Notes under the pieces: generated by a model
What the model saw: the letters and a program-made list of their open reading frames with translations, nothing else
What the model was told of the DNA's origin: nothing
The model's database searches: none
Position numbers and translations under genes: made by a program
Shown: piece after piece, positions 35,358-44,534 of the stretch
How the letters are laid out: each line of letters opens with the position of its first letter
Position numbering within the stretch: the stretch's first letter is position 1
DNA from: Actinoplanes aureus
GTDB taxonomy: Bacteria > Actinomycetota > Actinomycetes > Mycobacteriales > Micromonosporaceae
DNA: 64,000 nt
Reading direction: 5' to 3'
Assembly (NCBI RefSeq): GCF_015704865.1
Contig: NZ_JADQTO010000013.1
Location: 1-64,000 of the forward strand

Positions 35358-36860
35358 ATGCTGTCAAAGAGAAATCCTGCTCGAATGCCGCGCACAATCA
35401 TGCTGGCAGTCGCCAGCTTGGTAGCCACGACCGTCATGGTGCCGAGTAGTGGCGGTACCGCGCACGCGGCGCCCGTCATGCCGTGCGACATCTACGCAAG
35501 CGGCGGTACGCCCTGCGTCGCGGCGCATTCCACTACTCGCGCCCTTTACGGTGCCTATACGGGCCGGCTTTACCAGGTCCGGCGCCTGTCGGACAACGCT
35601 GTACGCGACATCTCGGCTCTGACCGCCGGCGGAGTGGCGAACGCCGGCGCGCAGGACGCGTTCTGCGTGAACACGACGTGCCTCATCACCGTCATCTACG
35701 ACCAGTCGCCGCGCGGGAACCACCTCACGCAGGCGCCCGGGGGCGCCTTTGCCGGACCGGAGCCGGGCGGCTGGGACCGACTGGCGACGGCGACGGCTGC
35801 GCCGGTCACGGTCCGTGGCCAAAAGGCGTACGGCATCATGATCACTCCGGGGACGGGCTACCGGGACAACGTGACGAACGGGATCCCAGTCGGTGACCAG
35901 CCGGAAGGCATCTACTCCGTCCTGGACGGCACGCATTACAACAACGGCTGTTGTTTCGACTACGGCAATATGGAGCCGAGCGTGACCGTCACCAACCTCG
36001 GCGCCATGGAAACGATCTACTTCGGGCTCGGCGGCGGATGGGGTGCCGGCGGCGGATCAGGTCCGTGGATCATGGCCGACCTGGAAATGGGTATCTTCTC
36101 CGGCCGGAACCGTGGCACCAACACAGCGAACCCGCCACTCAGTCATCGGTTCCTGACGGCGATCGTCAAGGGCAACTCGGGCAATCAGTGGGCGATCCGC
36201 GGCGGCAACGCCAACAGCGGTTCGCTGCTCAACATCTACGAGGGTCCACGTCCCGACGCCAATTACAACCCGATGAGAAAGGAAGGCGCTATCGGCCTCG
36301 GCATCGGGGGCGACAACAGTCCCTGGGGTGCCGGCACGTGGTACGAGGGTGCGATGACGGCCGGTTACCCGTCGGCCGCCACCGAGAATGCCGTGCAGGC
36401 CAACATCGCGGCTGCCGGCTACACCGCCGCTGCGCCGCCGGCGCAGACGCGGACGATCCGCAACCAGCACAGCAACCTCTGCCTCGACGACTACAACTGG
36501 GCGACCAACGACGGCGCCGAAGTCCGGCAGTGGGCCTGCAATGGTTCCGCCGTCCAGCAATGGGACATCAGGCCCGCTGCCGGGGACTGGTCCACCATCG
36601 TCAACCGGCACAGCGGCAAGTGTCTGGACAACTACAACTTCGGCACCGCCAATGGCGCCGAAGTCCGCCAGTGGACCTGTACCGGCAACGACGCCCAACT
36701 GTGGCGGATCGTCGACGCGGGCAGTGGCTTCTCCTGGATCATGAACAGACACTTCAACCACATGTGCCTGGACGACTACAACTGGGAAACAGCCAACGGC
36801 GCCGAGGTGCGCCAATGGGAATGCAACACCCTGCCCACGCAACGGTGGCGCATCTCCTGA
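35358..36860 (+). CDS. Secreted GH54 alpha-L-arabinofuranosidase with ricin-type lectin domain
   Basis: A 500-residue exported enzyme. The signal peptide ends at AHA near residue 37. The catalytic domain begins PCDIYASGGTPCVAAHSTTR, the hallmark of AbfB (GH54) enzymes. The expected nucleophile Glu is in CCFDYGNMEPS (near 205), and the acid/base Asp fits IGGDNS (near 317). The C-terminus is a ricin-type trefoil (QHSNLCLDDYNW, RHSGKCLDNYNF, FNHMCLDDYNW) instead of the CBM42 usual in fungal AbfB. GAAGGGA precedes the ATG at 35358. It should remove terminal arabinofuranose from arabinan and arabinoxylan outside the cell. Confidence 0.9.
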   Translation: MLSKRNPARMPRTIMLAVASLVATTVMVPSSGGTAHAAPVMPCDIYASGGTPCVAAHSTTRALYGAYTGRLYQVRRLSDNAVRDISALTAGGVANAGAQDAFCVNTTCLITVIYDQSPRGNHLTQAPGGAFAGPEPGGWDRLATATAAPVTVRGQKAYGIMITPGTGYRDNVTNGIPVGDQPEGIYSVLDGTHYNNGCCFDYGNMEPSVTVTNLGAMETIYFGLGGGWGAGGGSGPWIMADLEMGIFSGRNRGTNTANPPLSHRFLTAIVKGNSGNQWAIRGGNANSGSLLNIYEGPRPDANYNPMRKEGAIGLGIGGDNSPWGAGTWYEGAMTAGYPSAATENAVQANIAAAGYTAAAPPAQTRTIRNQHSNLCLDDYNWATNDGAEVRQWACNGSAVQQWDIRPAAGDWSTIVNRHSGKCLDNYNFGTANGAEVRQWTCTGNDAQLWRIVDAGSGFSWIMNRHFNHMCLDDYNWETANGAEVRQWECNTLPTQRWRIS

Positions 36861-36935
36861 TCAGGAAAATGCGTGCACCCAGTGGTGGGTCGCGTCATGG
36901 GACACGGCGCACCACTCGGGGTGGCATGGGACCTG

Positions 36936-37250
36936 CTAGCTGTGATGTCCAGCCAGGTTGTTCAACCGGGTGATGGGTGCCAGTTTGCCCACGGCGATGG
37001 GGGGCCGGTGATGGTTGTAGTCGTGCTGGAAGGCGGGTAGTGCTGCGCGGCGAGCTCTTTCGGAGGGGTAGAACTTCGCGAAGGCCCAGCCGTCGGCCAG
37101 GTGCGGTGGAAGCGTTCGACCTTCCCGTTGGTCTGTGGCCGGTAAGGGCGGGTCTTCTTTATGGTTATGCCAGTTCGGCGCAGGTGTCGCGCCAGAGATG
37201 GGATTTGTGGGCTCACTGGGCCCGCGACTTCCTGAAAGTTCCCGGAACAC
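36936..37250 (-). pseudogene. IS481-type transposase remnant
   Basis: The C-terminal part of a DDE transposase split by a frameshift. One frame gives RTGITIKKTRPYRPQTNGKV and ERFHRT. The adjacent frame gives LADGWAFAKFYPSERARRAA followed by HDYNHHRPPIAVGKLAPITR and the stop at 36936. RPYRPQTNGKVERFH is the family's hallmark. The N-terminal catalytic part is missing. Confidence 0.8.
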
Positions 37251-37805
37251 CCCGTTCTGCGTGCTCGCGCTCCCGCCCGGGCAGTCCCGGACCCTGCTCT
37301 GGGTCGTGTGGCGCGGGCCCCGTTTATCCCCCCGAAACCCCGCCTGCGCAGCGAAGCCGGCCCGGGCTGACCTGCCGGGCCTTGCCCACGGGTCACGGAC
37401 GTAGCAGCGGTAATGCTGGTCGCTGTGCGCCCCGCCTGGAGAGCCCGACATACCGGCGCAGCAAGCGTTTGCCGGTCGTCGTATCGCGACAGTCGCACTG
37501 TTCGAACAAGCCTGGCGTCGACTTCGCGTGCTCCGGGATCCGTGGCTTACGGAATGGTCGGGCTCGGTACCGCCCATTGGGCCGTGTTGCCGTGCATGGT
37601 CAGCGGGCGATGCGCCCTGTTGTCGGCGTACGGGTTCCGGTGCGAAGTCGGGTACGCCAAATGAGTACAGACCAGGGCGTGGAGCACTCGGGACGCTGCG
37701 GCGGCGACCGACCTGGCGATTCGCGTCCACTGATCACGATGAGTAGCCGGTGGGCGAGGGGCTGGCGCTCGCATCGCGGCCAGAAGCGGATGAGGTTGGC
37801 CGAGA
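37251..37805. other. Degenerate interval
   Basis: About 550 bases of scrambled sequence between the transposase remnant and the SUKH gene. No intact gene is visible. It includes a C-rich motif at 37316-37350 that recurs near the 45-kb tRNA fragment. Confidence 0.4.
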
Positions 37806-38387
37806 TCAGAAGAGCCACCGGTCGAGCACTCCGGGCCAGAATTGCCGCTCGTGATCGCCGTCTGCGATGGCGGCCGGATCAATAATCTCAATCCGACGGA
37901 GCAGATCGGCAAGCTCGGCGAGTGCCTGCTCCTCCGCCTCGGCGCTCTCGTCCCAGCGGTCGAAAGCGGACGACTCGGCGAAGCAACTGCCGACCATGTG
38001 TAGCGAGCACAACCATTGGCTGATCGAGGAGTTCACAAAGGAACTGTCCCCACGCCCGTCCGCCGGCCACAGCCGAATCTCGCCGGTTTCCGGTACGGCG
38101 CCGTATTCCCAGGTGGTGTGTGCGGGCCCGTCGTTGGACTCGAAAGCCAGCCTGTACATCGTCGGCGCGGCGCGGAAAGAGACCTCCTCGACGAGGTCGT
38201 CGAGCAACGGCACGCCGCTGAAAATCAGCGCAGCCTTCTCCGATTGCGGAAGTCGCCATGCCGCCACGTCTGTCTCGGTCGCGCGCCTGACACGCCCGCG
38301 GCCGGCCCAAGACTCGAGTTGTTCCATCGTTGGCGGTATCGCAGGCCGATCAGAAACCACGTCCAGACGATAGTCCGGCGGCTTCAC
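37806..38387 (-). CDS. SUKH-4-like immunity protein
   Basis: A 193-residue cytoplasmic protein. GVPLLDDLVEEVSFRA and the segment FVNSSISQWLCSLHMVGSCF match the pattern of SUKH-4 immunity proteins, which neutralise polymorphic nuclease or deaminase toxins. EIRLWPADGRGDSSFVNSS has the typical arrangement of a strand, a Ser/Asn turn and a helix. No toxin gene is visible nearby, and a transposase remnant lies just downstream, so this may be an orphan immunity gene. Confidence 0.72.
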   Translation of the reverse strand: MKPPDYRLDVVSDRPAIPPTMEQLESWAGRGRVRRATETDVAAWRLPQSEKAALIFSGVPLLDDLVEEVSFRAAPTMYRLAFESNDGPAHTTWEYGAVPETGEIRLWPADGRGDSSFVNSSISQWLCSLHMVGSCFAESSAFDRWDESAEAEEQALAELADLLRRIEIIDPAAIADGDHERQFWPGVLDRWLF

Positions 38388-38535
38388 CGCAGTGCATCCG
38401 CCGACATCCGTTCATCGGCTGAGCATCGCTGGCTACGTTCCGCTGACGCGCCCCCCGCGCGTCAACCTGCTTGTCCTTGGCGGAGAACAAGCCGACCAGC
38501 ATCACGTCGGCGCCCGCCATTAGGCTGGACAAACT

Positions 38536-39447
38536 TCACGCGTACGCCTCCTGGAACCAACGGGTTGCGAGCAGCGACGCCCGCTGCCGGACCCGCTCGA
38601 CGCCCGCCGGGGTGTTGTAGGCGGCGAACGGTGGCCACTGGAACACGTAGACGGCCATCTCCTCGGCGAGTAACGCCCGTTCCAGCGCGCGACGCCCGAC
38701 GTCACGGTTCCTCAGATAGGCGGCGGCGAGTTCGGGCGGTGCCGTCACCCCGGCGGGCGCCGCTCGCACGTTGAGGAACGACAGGTCCGCACCCGGCCGC
38801 CCGGTGCCGGACATCTGCCAGTCGAGGAAGATCAGCGACTCGTCGGCCACTGCGATGTTGCCGGTGTGGCAGTCGCCGTGCACGAACACCGACGGCAGTA
38901 CATCCATCGCGTTCGCCAGCTCCTCACGTGCCGCGATGACGTCGGCGAGGCGCGGCAATGTCGCACCCCAGAACCGGTCTACGGCGACGAGATCAGGGGC
39001 TGCGAGAGCCGAACGCAACGTGTCAGGGCGAGCCCATCCGAACTCGCCCATGTCCGTCTCGTGCAGCGCGGCCAGGTCGCGGCCGAGCGCCGCCCACATA
39101 GCCGGCGTCCACGCTCCGGCAGGGACCGGGGTGCCCGTTGCCGCCAGTAGCAGCGTGATGCCCTTGTCATCATCTGCTGCCGTCAGCAGCCTCGGCGTGC
39201 ACACCGGCACCCGAGCCGCCAATTCCGAGTAGAAACGCAGCTCACGTCGGGCGGCAGTGAGTGCCTCCGATCCCAGCGCCACCGGCGTCAGCTTGAGATA
39301 GGCGGCGTCACCACTCGAGGTCCGTACGGCGTGGACACCGGCGCCCGAGCGCGACTCCAGGCTTGCCGGTGACTGATCCGGCTCCAACCCGAAGCGCTGC
39401 AACGCGGACCGCAAGAGACTGCCGCCAACGGAGCGATCGGACTGCAC
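38536..39447 (-). CDS. Aminoglycoside phosphotransferase (APH)-family kinase
   Basis: A 303-residue small-molecule kinase fold. The Brenner motif is VFVHGDCHTGNIAVAD and the metal-binding loop is LIFLDWQMSGTGRPGADLSF, both intact, so it should be active. The substrate could be an antibiotic, a sugar, choline or another alcohol. The N-terminal nucleotide loop is less clear. The start is a GTG at 39447 without a strong ribosome binding site. It shares the strand with the SUKH gene but is separated from it by 148 bases. Confidence 0.83.
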   Translation of the reverse strand: MQSDRSVGGSLLRSALQRFGLEPDQSPASLESRSGAGVHAVRTSSGDAAYLKLTPVALGSEALTAARRELRFYSELAARVPVCTPRLLTAADDDKGITLLLAATGTPVPAGAWTPAMWAALGRDLAALHETDMGEFGWARPDTLRSALAAPDLVAVDRFWGATLPRLADVIAAREELANAMDVLPSVFVHGDCHTGNIAVADESLIFLDWQMSGTGRPGADLSFLNVRAAPAGVTAPPELAAAYLRNRDVGRRALERALLAEEMAVYVFQWPPFAAYNTPAGVERVRQRASLLATRWFQEAYA

Positions 39448-39760
39448 ATCGCGAGTTTATCAATGGCGATTCGTTCTCACTTGTAGTCCGACTGACAGGG
39501 AATCCACGACCGTTCCTCGGCGACAAATTCCGAGACGCACTCTTCTCGGCTAAGTCGTGCATGCGATCCTCGACCCCGGACGAAACGGACGGTGACTGTC
39601 GGGTCTAAGCTGACACGCAGTGACAGCGGCAGCTTCGGCAGGCGAATCCGGCCTTGTAGTGTGTTCGGTAGCCCGCGTGCTCGTGTAGGCCCGGCGGACC
39701 TGCATTCCAAGGTTGGCGGCGCGGCCCGGTCCGTTGCGCCGGGTATGCCGGGATGGATGG
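39448..39760. other. Non-coding interval
   Basis: About 310 bases between two minus-strand genes. I see no gene, repeat or clear signal. Confidence 0.3.
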
Positions 39761-40396
39761 CTATCCGAAGATGCGTCTTGCCCATCGCACCTCACCGCTG
39801 TTGTCGACGTAGATCAACGCCACCACGATCTCGCGTTCAGCGTCCGCGAATGGGATGGGCCCATCGCCCCATTGGCGGAACCACGCGGTCATTGTTCCCG
39901 CCTCAGTGGCCGGCGCGTCCACCGCCGCGGTGGGCAGGTTGGTACGGCCATTGACATCGGTGTAGTTCGTTTCCGCGACTCCTTCCAGCCAGTCATAATG
40001 CTGGGCCAGGGCCTCATAAGCGCCTGCCCAGTTCGATCCCGTCGCGCCCTCGGAGTTCCAGCCCCCGTCTGCGGCCAGCGGACGTGGCGGAGTCACGCGC
40101 CCGTCGAGCGCGAGCAACTGGAACGACCCATTGGAATGTGCTGACGCTGACCACCGAAGCCGAACCACCACGGATTGGCTCGGACCGTGAAGCCGAGTTG
40201 CCGTGCGCGGTGGCGCGCCAAGCCGGACGGCCACATCCTCGAAGGTGTCCTGCGTAGCAAGAGCGGCCTCAACATGAACCGCTAGCCCATCCCCGCCACG
40301 AGCCCACTCCCGTTCCCGCTGCACGCGCAGAAGTACAACGCCGACAACGACAAGTACAGCGGCTGCAACTACAGAGGCGATCACGGCCCGTCTCAC
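39761..40396 (-). CDS. Membrane-anchored hypothetical protein
   Basis: A 211-residue protein with one N-terminal transmembrane segment (AVIASVVAAAVLVVVGVVLL) and a predicted extracytoplasmic domain of about 170 residues. The GTG at 40396 places the helix at the very N-terminus. The domain family is not recognised. Confidence 0.6.
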   Translation of the reverse strand: MRRAVIASVVAAAVLVVVGVVLLRVQREREWARGGDGLAVHVEAALATQDTFEDVAVRLGAPPRTATRLHGPSQSVVVRLRWSASAHSNGSFQLLALDGRVTPPRPLAADGGWNSEGATGSNWAGAYEALAQHYDWLEGVAETNYTDVNGRTNLPTAAVDAPATEAGTMTAWFRQWGDGPIPFADAEREIVVALIYVDNSGEVRWARRIFG

Positions 40397-40667
40397 TGCC
40401 GCATTGTCACAGATGTCCTCGCGGACAGGAGTCGATGCCGTCGATGTTCGTCCGCCGTGCAACCGCAGATCTGCAGGTAGCACGGGCGCGGACGCCGGAC
40501 TGGCAGGGCCAGCTTGTGGCTGCGACCTGTCTTCCGCGTTTGCAGCGGGAAGAGGCGCGGATCGCGGCAGGAGCGCGTCTGGCTCGGCCCGGTAGGGCTA
40601 GCCCTACCGAAATCACGGGGTGCTGCCGCAGTGCCCCGGAGGCGTCGCCGTTGATGTACTCGGACTC

Positions 40668-41360
40668 ATGCGATCTTCTCCTGCGGCCACCATAGGCGCC
40701 CTCTGTTGGGTTGCCGCTGCTCCGTTGTTCCTGACCGCGAACGTCGTCGTCGGACTAGCCTGGGACGATCCAGCCTTCAGCTGGGCGAACAACAACATCA
40801 GCGATCTGGGGAACGTGACCTGCGGCGTTTGGGACACCACCCGTCCCCGGTACGTCTGCTCACCGTGGCACGACACCATGAATGCGGCCTTCGTGCTGAC
40901 CGCGGCTCTGCTCATTGCCGGGCTGGTGTTGACATGGCGGATGTGGGGACAGGGAAAGGCGGTCCGCTGGGGCCGGTGGCTGATGGCGTTCGGGGCGGCC
41001 GGTCTGGGGCTGGCCGGCGCTTTCCCCGCAGACACCAACGAGAACATGCACCTGCTCGGCGCATTGTTCGTCTTCGTGTGCGGGAATGCGGGATTGCTGG
41101 CCGCAGGGTGCGCCCGCAATGGCACGCTGCCGGCTCGGTTACGGCCGGCGACCCTGACGCTCGGCGTGCTCGGAACGGCCGGCAGCGTACTTTTCATCGC
41201 ACAGCAAGGGGTAGGCCTGGGCCTAGGAGGAATGGAACGTGTCGCTGTCTTCCCCTTGCAGATATGGGCCTGCTACGCCGGCTGCTTGCTGTACCGGACA
41301 GCGCGCAGGAATCGCTTCCGCGAGAATCGAAGCACCGGAGAAGCGAGCAGCAAGAGATAG
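40668..41360 (+). CDS. DUF998-family integral membrane protein
   Basis: A 230-residue protein with about six transmembrane helices. SWANNNISDLGNVTCG followed by YVCSPWHDTMNAAFV matches the DUF998 signature (N-x-ISDLG and a following H-x-x-MN). The biochemical role of the family is unknown. The ATG at 40668 is chosen because the predicted first helix follows directly. Confidence 0.82.
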   Translation: MRSSPAATIGALCWVAAAPLFLTANVVVGLAWDDPAFSWANNNISDLGNVTCGVWDTTRPRYVCSPWHDTMNAAFVLTAALLIAGLVLTWRMWGQGKAVRWGRWLMAFGAAGLGLAGAFPADTNENMHLLGALFVFVCGNAGLLAAGCARNGTLPARLRPATLTLGVLGTAGSVLFIAQQGVGLGLGGMERVAVFPLQIWACYAGCLLYRTARRNRFRENRSTGEASSKR

Positions 41361-41405
41361 CGCCAGGTCGACCACGGAACGTAACGGCCCGTCATCGGCC
41401 AACGC

Positions 41406-41433
41406 GCACGATCGGCGGCAGATCCGGATGCCG
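41406..41433 (+). repeat. 28-bp direct repeat, copy A
   Basis: GCACGATCGGCGGCAGATCC begins this 28-base unit. It recurs at 42937-42964 with one mismatch. On the minus strand both encode PDLPPIV. Confidence 0.7.
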
Positions 41434-41454
41434 ACGAACTCCAGGTGATGACTC

Positions 41455-41720
41455 CGTCTGCCAGGGTGCGGGAAGGGTCGTAGCGTGTCTGGAAGTTCCC
41501 GACCAACAACCTCGTCGTCGATGGCGATCCCGCCGTGGAGGCCGTCACCGCGGAACGTCTCCCGCAGGTAGTCGACGAACCAGTCACCGAACTGGTCCTC
41601 CTCGTTACAGATCATCCCGTAGATCTGGAAGTTGGCGCCGTTGTCGGGCAGCAGGACGTGTTAGTTCGTGCCGCCGCTGTAGTTGGCCTTCGTTGCGATT
41701 GCGGAGCAACGCCCAGCCCT
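41455..41720 (-). pseudogene. Fragment of an unidentified gene with internal stop
   Basis: On the minus strand the sequence reads KANYSGGTN, a stop, then HVLLPDNGANFQIYGMICNE followed by FGDWFVDYLRETFRG and DGLHGGIAIDDEVVGREL. The composition is strongly protein-like, but the frame contains a stop near 41660 and decays on both sides. No family is recognised. It belongs to the degenerate interval 41361-42061. Confidence 0.5.
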
Positions 41721-41890
41721 TTGGCGCCGCAGAGCTACGGCCTGCGAGACATCAGGCAACGTTGGTGACCGTCACGAGATCTTGCGGCACATCGGGTATT
41801 GCGGGATCACCGACTGGTACGGCGGGCGGCCGGGAGACGCACCGCTGACGCCAGGCTTGAGCTACCCGCATCCCCGAACTCTCAGACCGA

Positions 41891-41925
41891 TGGGAGCTGC
41901 CGCGTCGTTGTCAGCGCTCGTTCGC
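41891..41925 (+). repeat. 35-bp direct repeat, copy B
   Basis: A 35-base segment ending CGTTGTCAGCGCTCGTTCGC. A second copy at 42603-42637 has four mismatches, all in its first half. Confidence 0.65.
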
Positions 41926-42061
41926 TACCTCCCTGTCAGCGGGATTCGCCACGGCTGACAGCTGTGGCCTTGCCCAGTGCGAAACCGGGGATCGCGGGAT
42001 TGGTGACCATCGCCCGGTCGCGCCGCCGGCGGCTCCCGGCGAGCCGCGGCGTGACCAGGTT

Positions 42062-42499
42062 CTAGGCCGTGACGCGGGCGGTGTTCACGCACTCGGCGAC
42101 GTCCAGCACCAGCAGCAGCCGACCTTCGGTCTTGTACGCGCCGGTGACCAGCGCCCGTGACGGGCCGGTCAGTGTTGCCGGCGGCTCCTCGAACAACTGC
42201 GCGTCCAGGTCGGCGACCTGCCCGATGCGGTCCACCAATAGGCTCACCGGCTCACCGGCGTACCGCACGATCACGTTCATCACCAGGCCGGACATGTCGC
42301 GCCGCGGCAACCCGAACTGCACACGCAGGTCCACCGCGGCGATCACCTGCCCGCGCAGATTGAACAGTCCACCGACCGCATTCGGTGCCAGCGGCACCGG
42401 CGTGTACTCGCTGTACGACAGCACCTCCTGCACAGCGTCCACGTCCACGCCGAAGAACTGGCCGGCGACATCGAAGGTGACGAACTGGCGACTGGACAT
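42062..42499 (-). CDS. cheW: CheW-like chemotaxis coupling protein
   Basis: A 145-residue single CheW domain (start MSSRQFVTFDVAGQFFGVDV). VQEVLSYSEYTPVPLAPNAV, GLFNLRGQVIAAVDLRVQFG and VSLLVDRIGQV fit the SH3-like CheW fold that links receptors to the CheA kinase. GGGAG precedes the ATG at 42499. No cheA or receptor gene is in the window. It is isolated between two pairs of direct repeats, so it may be a relocated accessory copy. Confidence 0.9.
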   Translation of the reverse strand: MSSRQFVTFDVAGQFFGVDVDAVQEVLSYSEYTPVPLAPNAVGGLFNLRGQVIAAVDLRVQFGLPRRDMSGLVMNVIVRYAGEPVSLLVDRIGQVADLDAQLFEEPPATLTGPSRALVTGAYKTEGRLLLVLDVAECVNTARVTA

Positions 42500-42602
42500 G
42501 TGCAACTCCCGGGGGTGATGACCGCCAGGCGACATGCCGCGACGGGTCGACAGGACTATCGGAAGATCGAGTACCTGAACCAAGGGATCCGGCGTGATCA
42601 AT

Positions 42603-42637
42603 TGGGAGTCGCCACATCGTTGTCAGCGCTCGTTCGC
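42603..42637 (+). repeat. 35-bp direct repeat, copy B'
   Basis: Second copy of the repeat at 41891-41925; 31 of 35 positions identical, with the 3' 20 bases perfect. Confidence 0.65.
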
Positions 42638-42936
42638 CATCGAAATGCCAGCAGTTTCCCACTGCCGACATGCAGCTTCGGTCAGACCTGCGGCCCGGCG
42701 CGACTTCTGTCCGCGGCCGGGCTCTCCTATGCCGCAGCGCTGCGCGGCATCCTCAACTCGGCAGTTCAATACGCCGACCGGCAGAGGCTGCCGACCACCG
42801 AGCGTGAGCGCTTGGCGCGAACGGGAGACGGCCCCCAAGAGTGAGTCCGACCGGGCGGTCCGCTCATCGGCTGAAGCAGGACGCCCGGACGCGCGTCACC
42901 ACAGCCACGCAGCGTAACGGCTGAGCCCGGCGGCGA

Positions 42937-42964
42937 GCACGATCGGCGGCAGATCCGGACGCCG
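42937..42964 (+). repeat. 28-bp direct repeat, copy A'
   Basis: Second copy of the repeat at 41406-41433, 27 of 28 identical. On the minus strand it encodes RRPDLPPIVLAAGLSRYAAW, which could be a remnant gene end. Confidence 0.7.
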
Positions 42965-43051
42965 GCCGGTCACGTAGCTAGCGCTCGACGAGAGGCGGCT
43001 CGCGGCAAGTAATTGCGTGCAGATTTCGCGCCTGCGGATCACCCTGGGGGC

Positions 43052-43641
43052 GTGCAACCTACCCCTACGCAGCGCGGAACAGGCCGGATTATCTTTCTTA
43101 ACGGCGCTTCCAGCTGCGGCAAATCCACGCTGGGAGGAGCCTGCAGGCAGCGTTGGAGGAACCGTTTCTGCACGTCTCCTCCGACCAGTTCGTAGCTGCC
43201 GGCATGCTCCCGCCGCGGCGCGACGACGGTGGGCCGTTCGATTGGTGGCTTCAGGTACGTCCCCGGTTCTTCGCCGCCTTCCATCAATGCCTGCTGGCTT
43301 TTGCGGTGACCGGCAATGACCTGATTGTCGAGCACGTCATCGAGTTCCGTAGCTGGCGAGCCGATCTGGCCGTCCTGCTGGCAGACCTGGACGTGTTCCT
43401 GATCGGCGTGCACTGCGCACCGGACGAACTGGACCGCCGCGAACGCATCCGAGGTGATCGCCGTATCGGTGAGAGACGCGCCCACGTCGAGCTCAACGGT
43501 ATCCACACCTTCGGCCCGTACGACTTCGAGATCGACACGACCGCCGGAGTCAACACCCAGACGATCGCTTCGGTCCTATCGGCGTGGAAGCGTCGAGCAC
43601 CGTCATCGGGCACACTTGCGCAGTCGCCTCAGAAATATTGA
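43052..43641 (+). pseudogene. Chloramphenicol phosphotransferase-like gene, frameshifted
   Basis: The GTG at 43052 opens a frame with GRIIFLNGASSCGKST, a P-loop typical of the chloramphenicol 3-O-phosphotransferase/AAA_33 kinase family. Near 43135-43145 the reading moves by one base. The rest continues in the next frame: EEPFLHVSSDQFVAAGMLP, FDWWLQVRPRFFAAFH, NDLIVEHVIEF, LIGVHCAPDELDRRE and NGIHTFGPYDFEIDT. Restoring one base in GGAGCCTGCAGG would give an intact protein of about 195 residues. It is either inactivated or a sequencing error. Confidence 0.82.
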
Positions 43642-43781
43642 TCTCGAAGTTTCGCGGCAGATCAGGACATCGGAGCGACCGACGCGGGTCCAGCGAAGGT
43701 GCTGCGACACTGGCATCTGCAAGCCGAGCACCCACCGTGGAATGATCTTGTGGGAAGTCTGGCAGTGCCTATCCTGTCGCT

Positions 43782-44534
43782 GTGATGATCAGTCTGCTCG
43801 ACTGGGTTGTTCGATGGCGGGCGGCGGTACTGGCCGCGGCGCTGCTCATCGCGGCGGGATTCGCGGTGCTCGCGCATACCGGCGGGAGCGACGGTGTCGA
43901 GGACCTCATCGCAGGTCTCCACCTGCTGCTGGCGTTCGCGCTGCTCACACTGGCGGTCGCCGCGGATCGAACATCTCAACCCGCGAGGCTGGTAGCACGA
44001 CCAGAGCTGCCCGCCTTCGAGGTACCGCCGAACCCGGGTGTAGTTCTTCGAACCGCGGGCTTTACCTTCATGACGGTCATGTGCGTTGCCTCCCTCGTGC
44101 GTGACGTGGCGGCGGGCGACGATCTCGAGTTCTGGCGATTTCTCCCTGTGGTCTTCGTCGGCCTGCTGGCGTTCCTGTGGCCATCGGCGCTCGGCCCGTT
44201 CGGAGTGCGGCTCCGCCCGGACGGGGTCGTCGACCGGCACGTATTTGGCACGCTGTTAGTACCGTGGGAGGCATTGGCCACCCCGTATCCCTTTGCCCAC
44301 GACCGCGAGCAGGCCACCCTCGCCCTGGCACACCCCGAGCTCGCCCGCAGGCGCGGCCTTCGGCACGGCAGGTCGGTTTCATTGCCGACCAGAAGCGTCA
44401 AGGCGGAGTTGCTGGCCCGCGCGATCCACGAGTACGCGAACCGCCCCGAACTCCGAACGGCTATCGGATCGGAGACTGAATTAGCCAGGTTCCTGGGAAT
44501 TCCGCAGATCATCGCGCTTACGGAAAACGCATGA
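43782..44534 (+). CDS. Integral membrane hypothetical protein
   Basis: A 250-residue protein with about four transmembrane segments (two in residues 12-60, two around 88-130) and a C-terminal cytoplasmic part that begins FGVRLRPDGVVDRHVFGTLL, similar to a PH-like membrane-protein tail. The start is GTG 43782 or ATG 43785. The family is not identified. Confidence 0.6.
   Translation: MMISLLDWVVRWRAAVLAAALLIAAGFAVLAHTGGSDGVEDLIAGLHLLLAFALLTLAVAADRTSQPARLVARPELPAFEVPPNPGVVLRTAGFTFMTVMCVASLVRDVAAGDDLEFWRFLPVVFVGLLAFLWPSALGPFGVRLRPDGVVDRHVFGTLLVPWEALATPYPFAHDREQATLALAHPELARRRGLRHGRSVSLPTRSVKAELLARAIHEYANRPELRTAIGSETELARFLGIPQIIALTENA

Larger units (their letters stand above)
42500..43051. other. 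Non-coding interval with repeat copies
   Basis: About 550 bases without a convincing gene. It contains repeat copies B' (42603-42637) and A' (42937-42964). Confidence 0.45.

Noticed and set aside
35000..35360. Short frames between the helical putative glycosidase and the GH54 gene
   Set aside because: They have no ribosome binding site or domain. The 35149-35357 stretch appears to be an ordinary intergenic leader.
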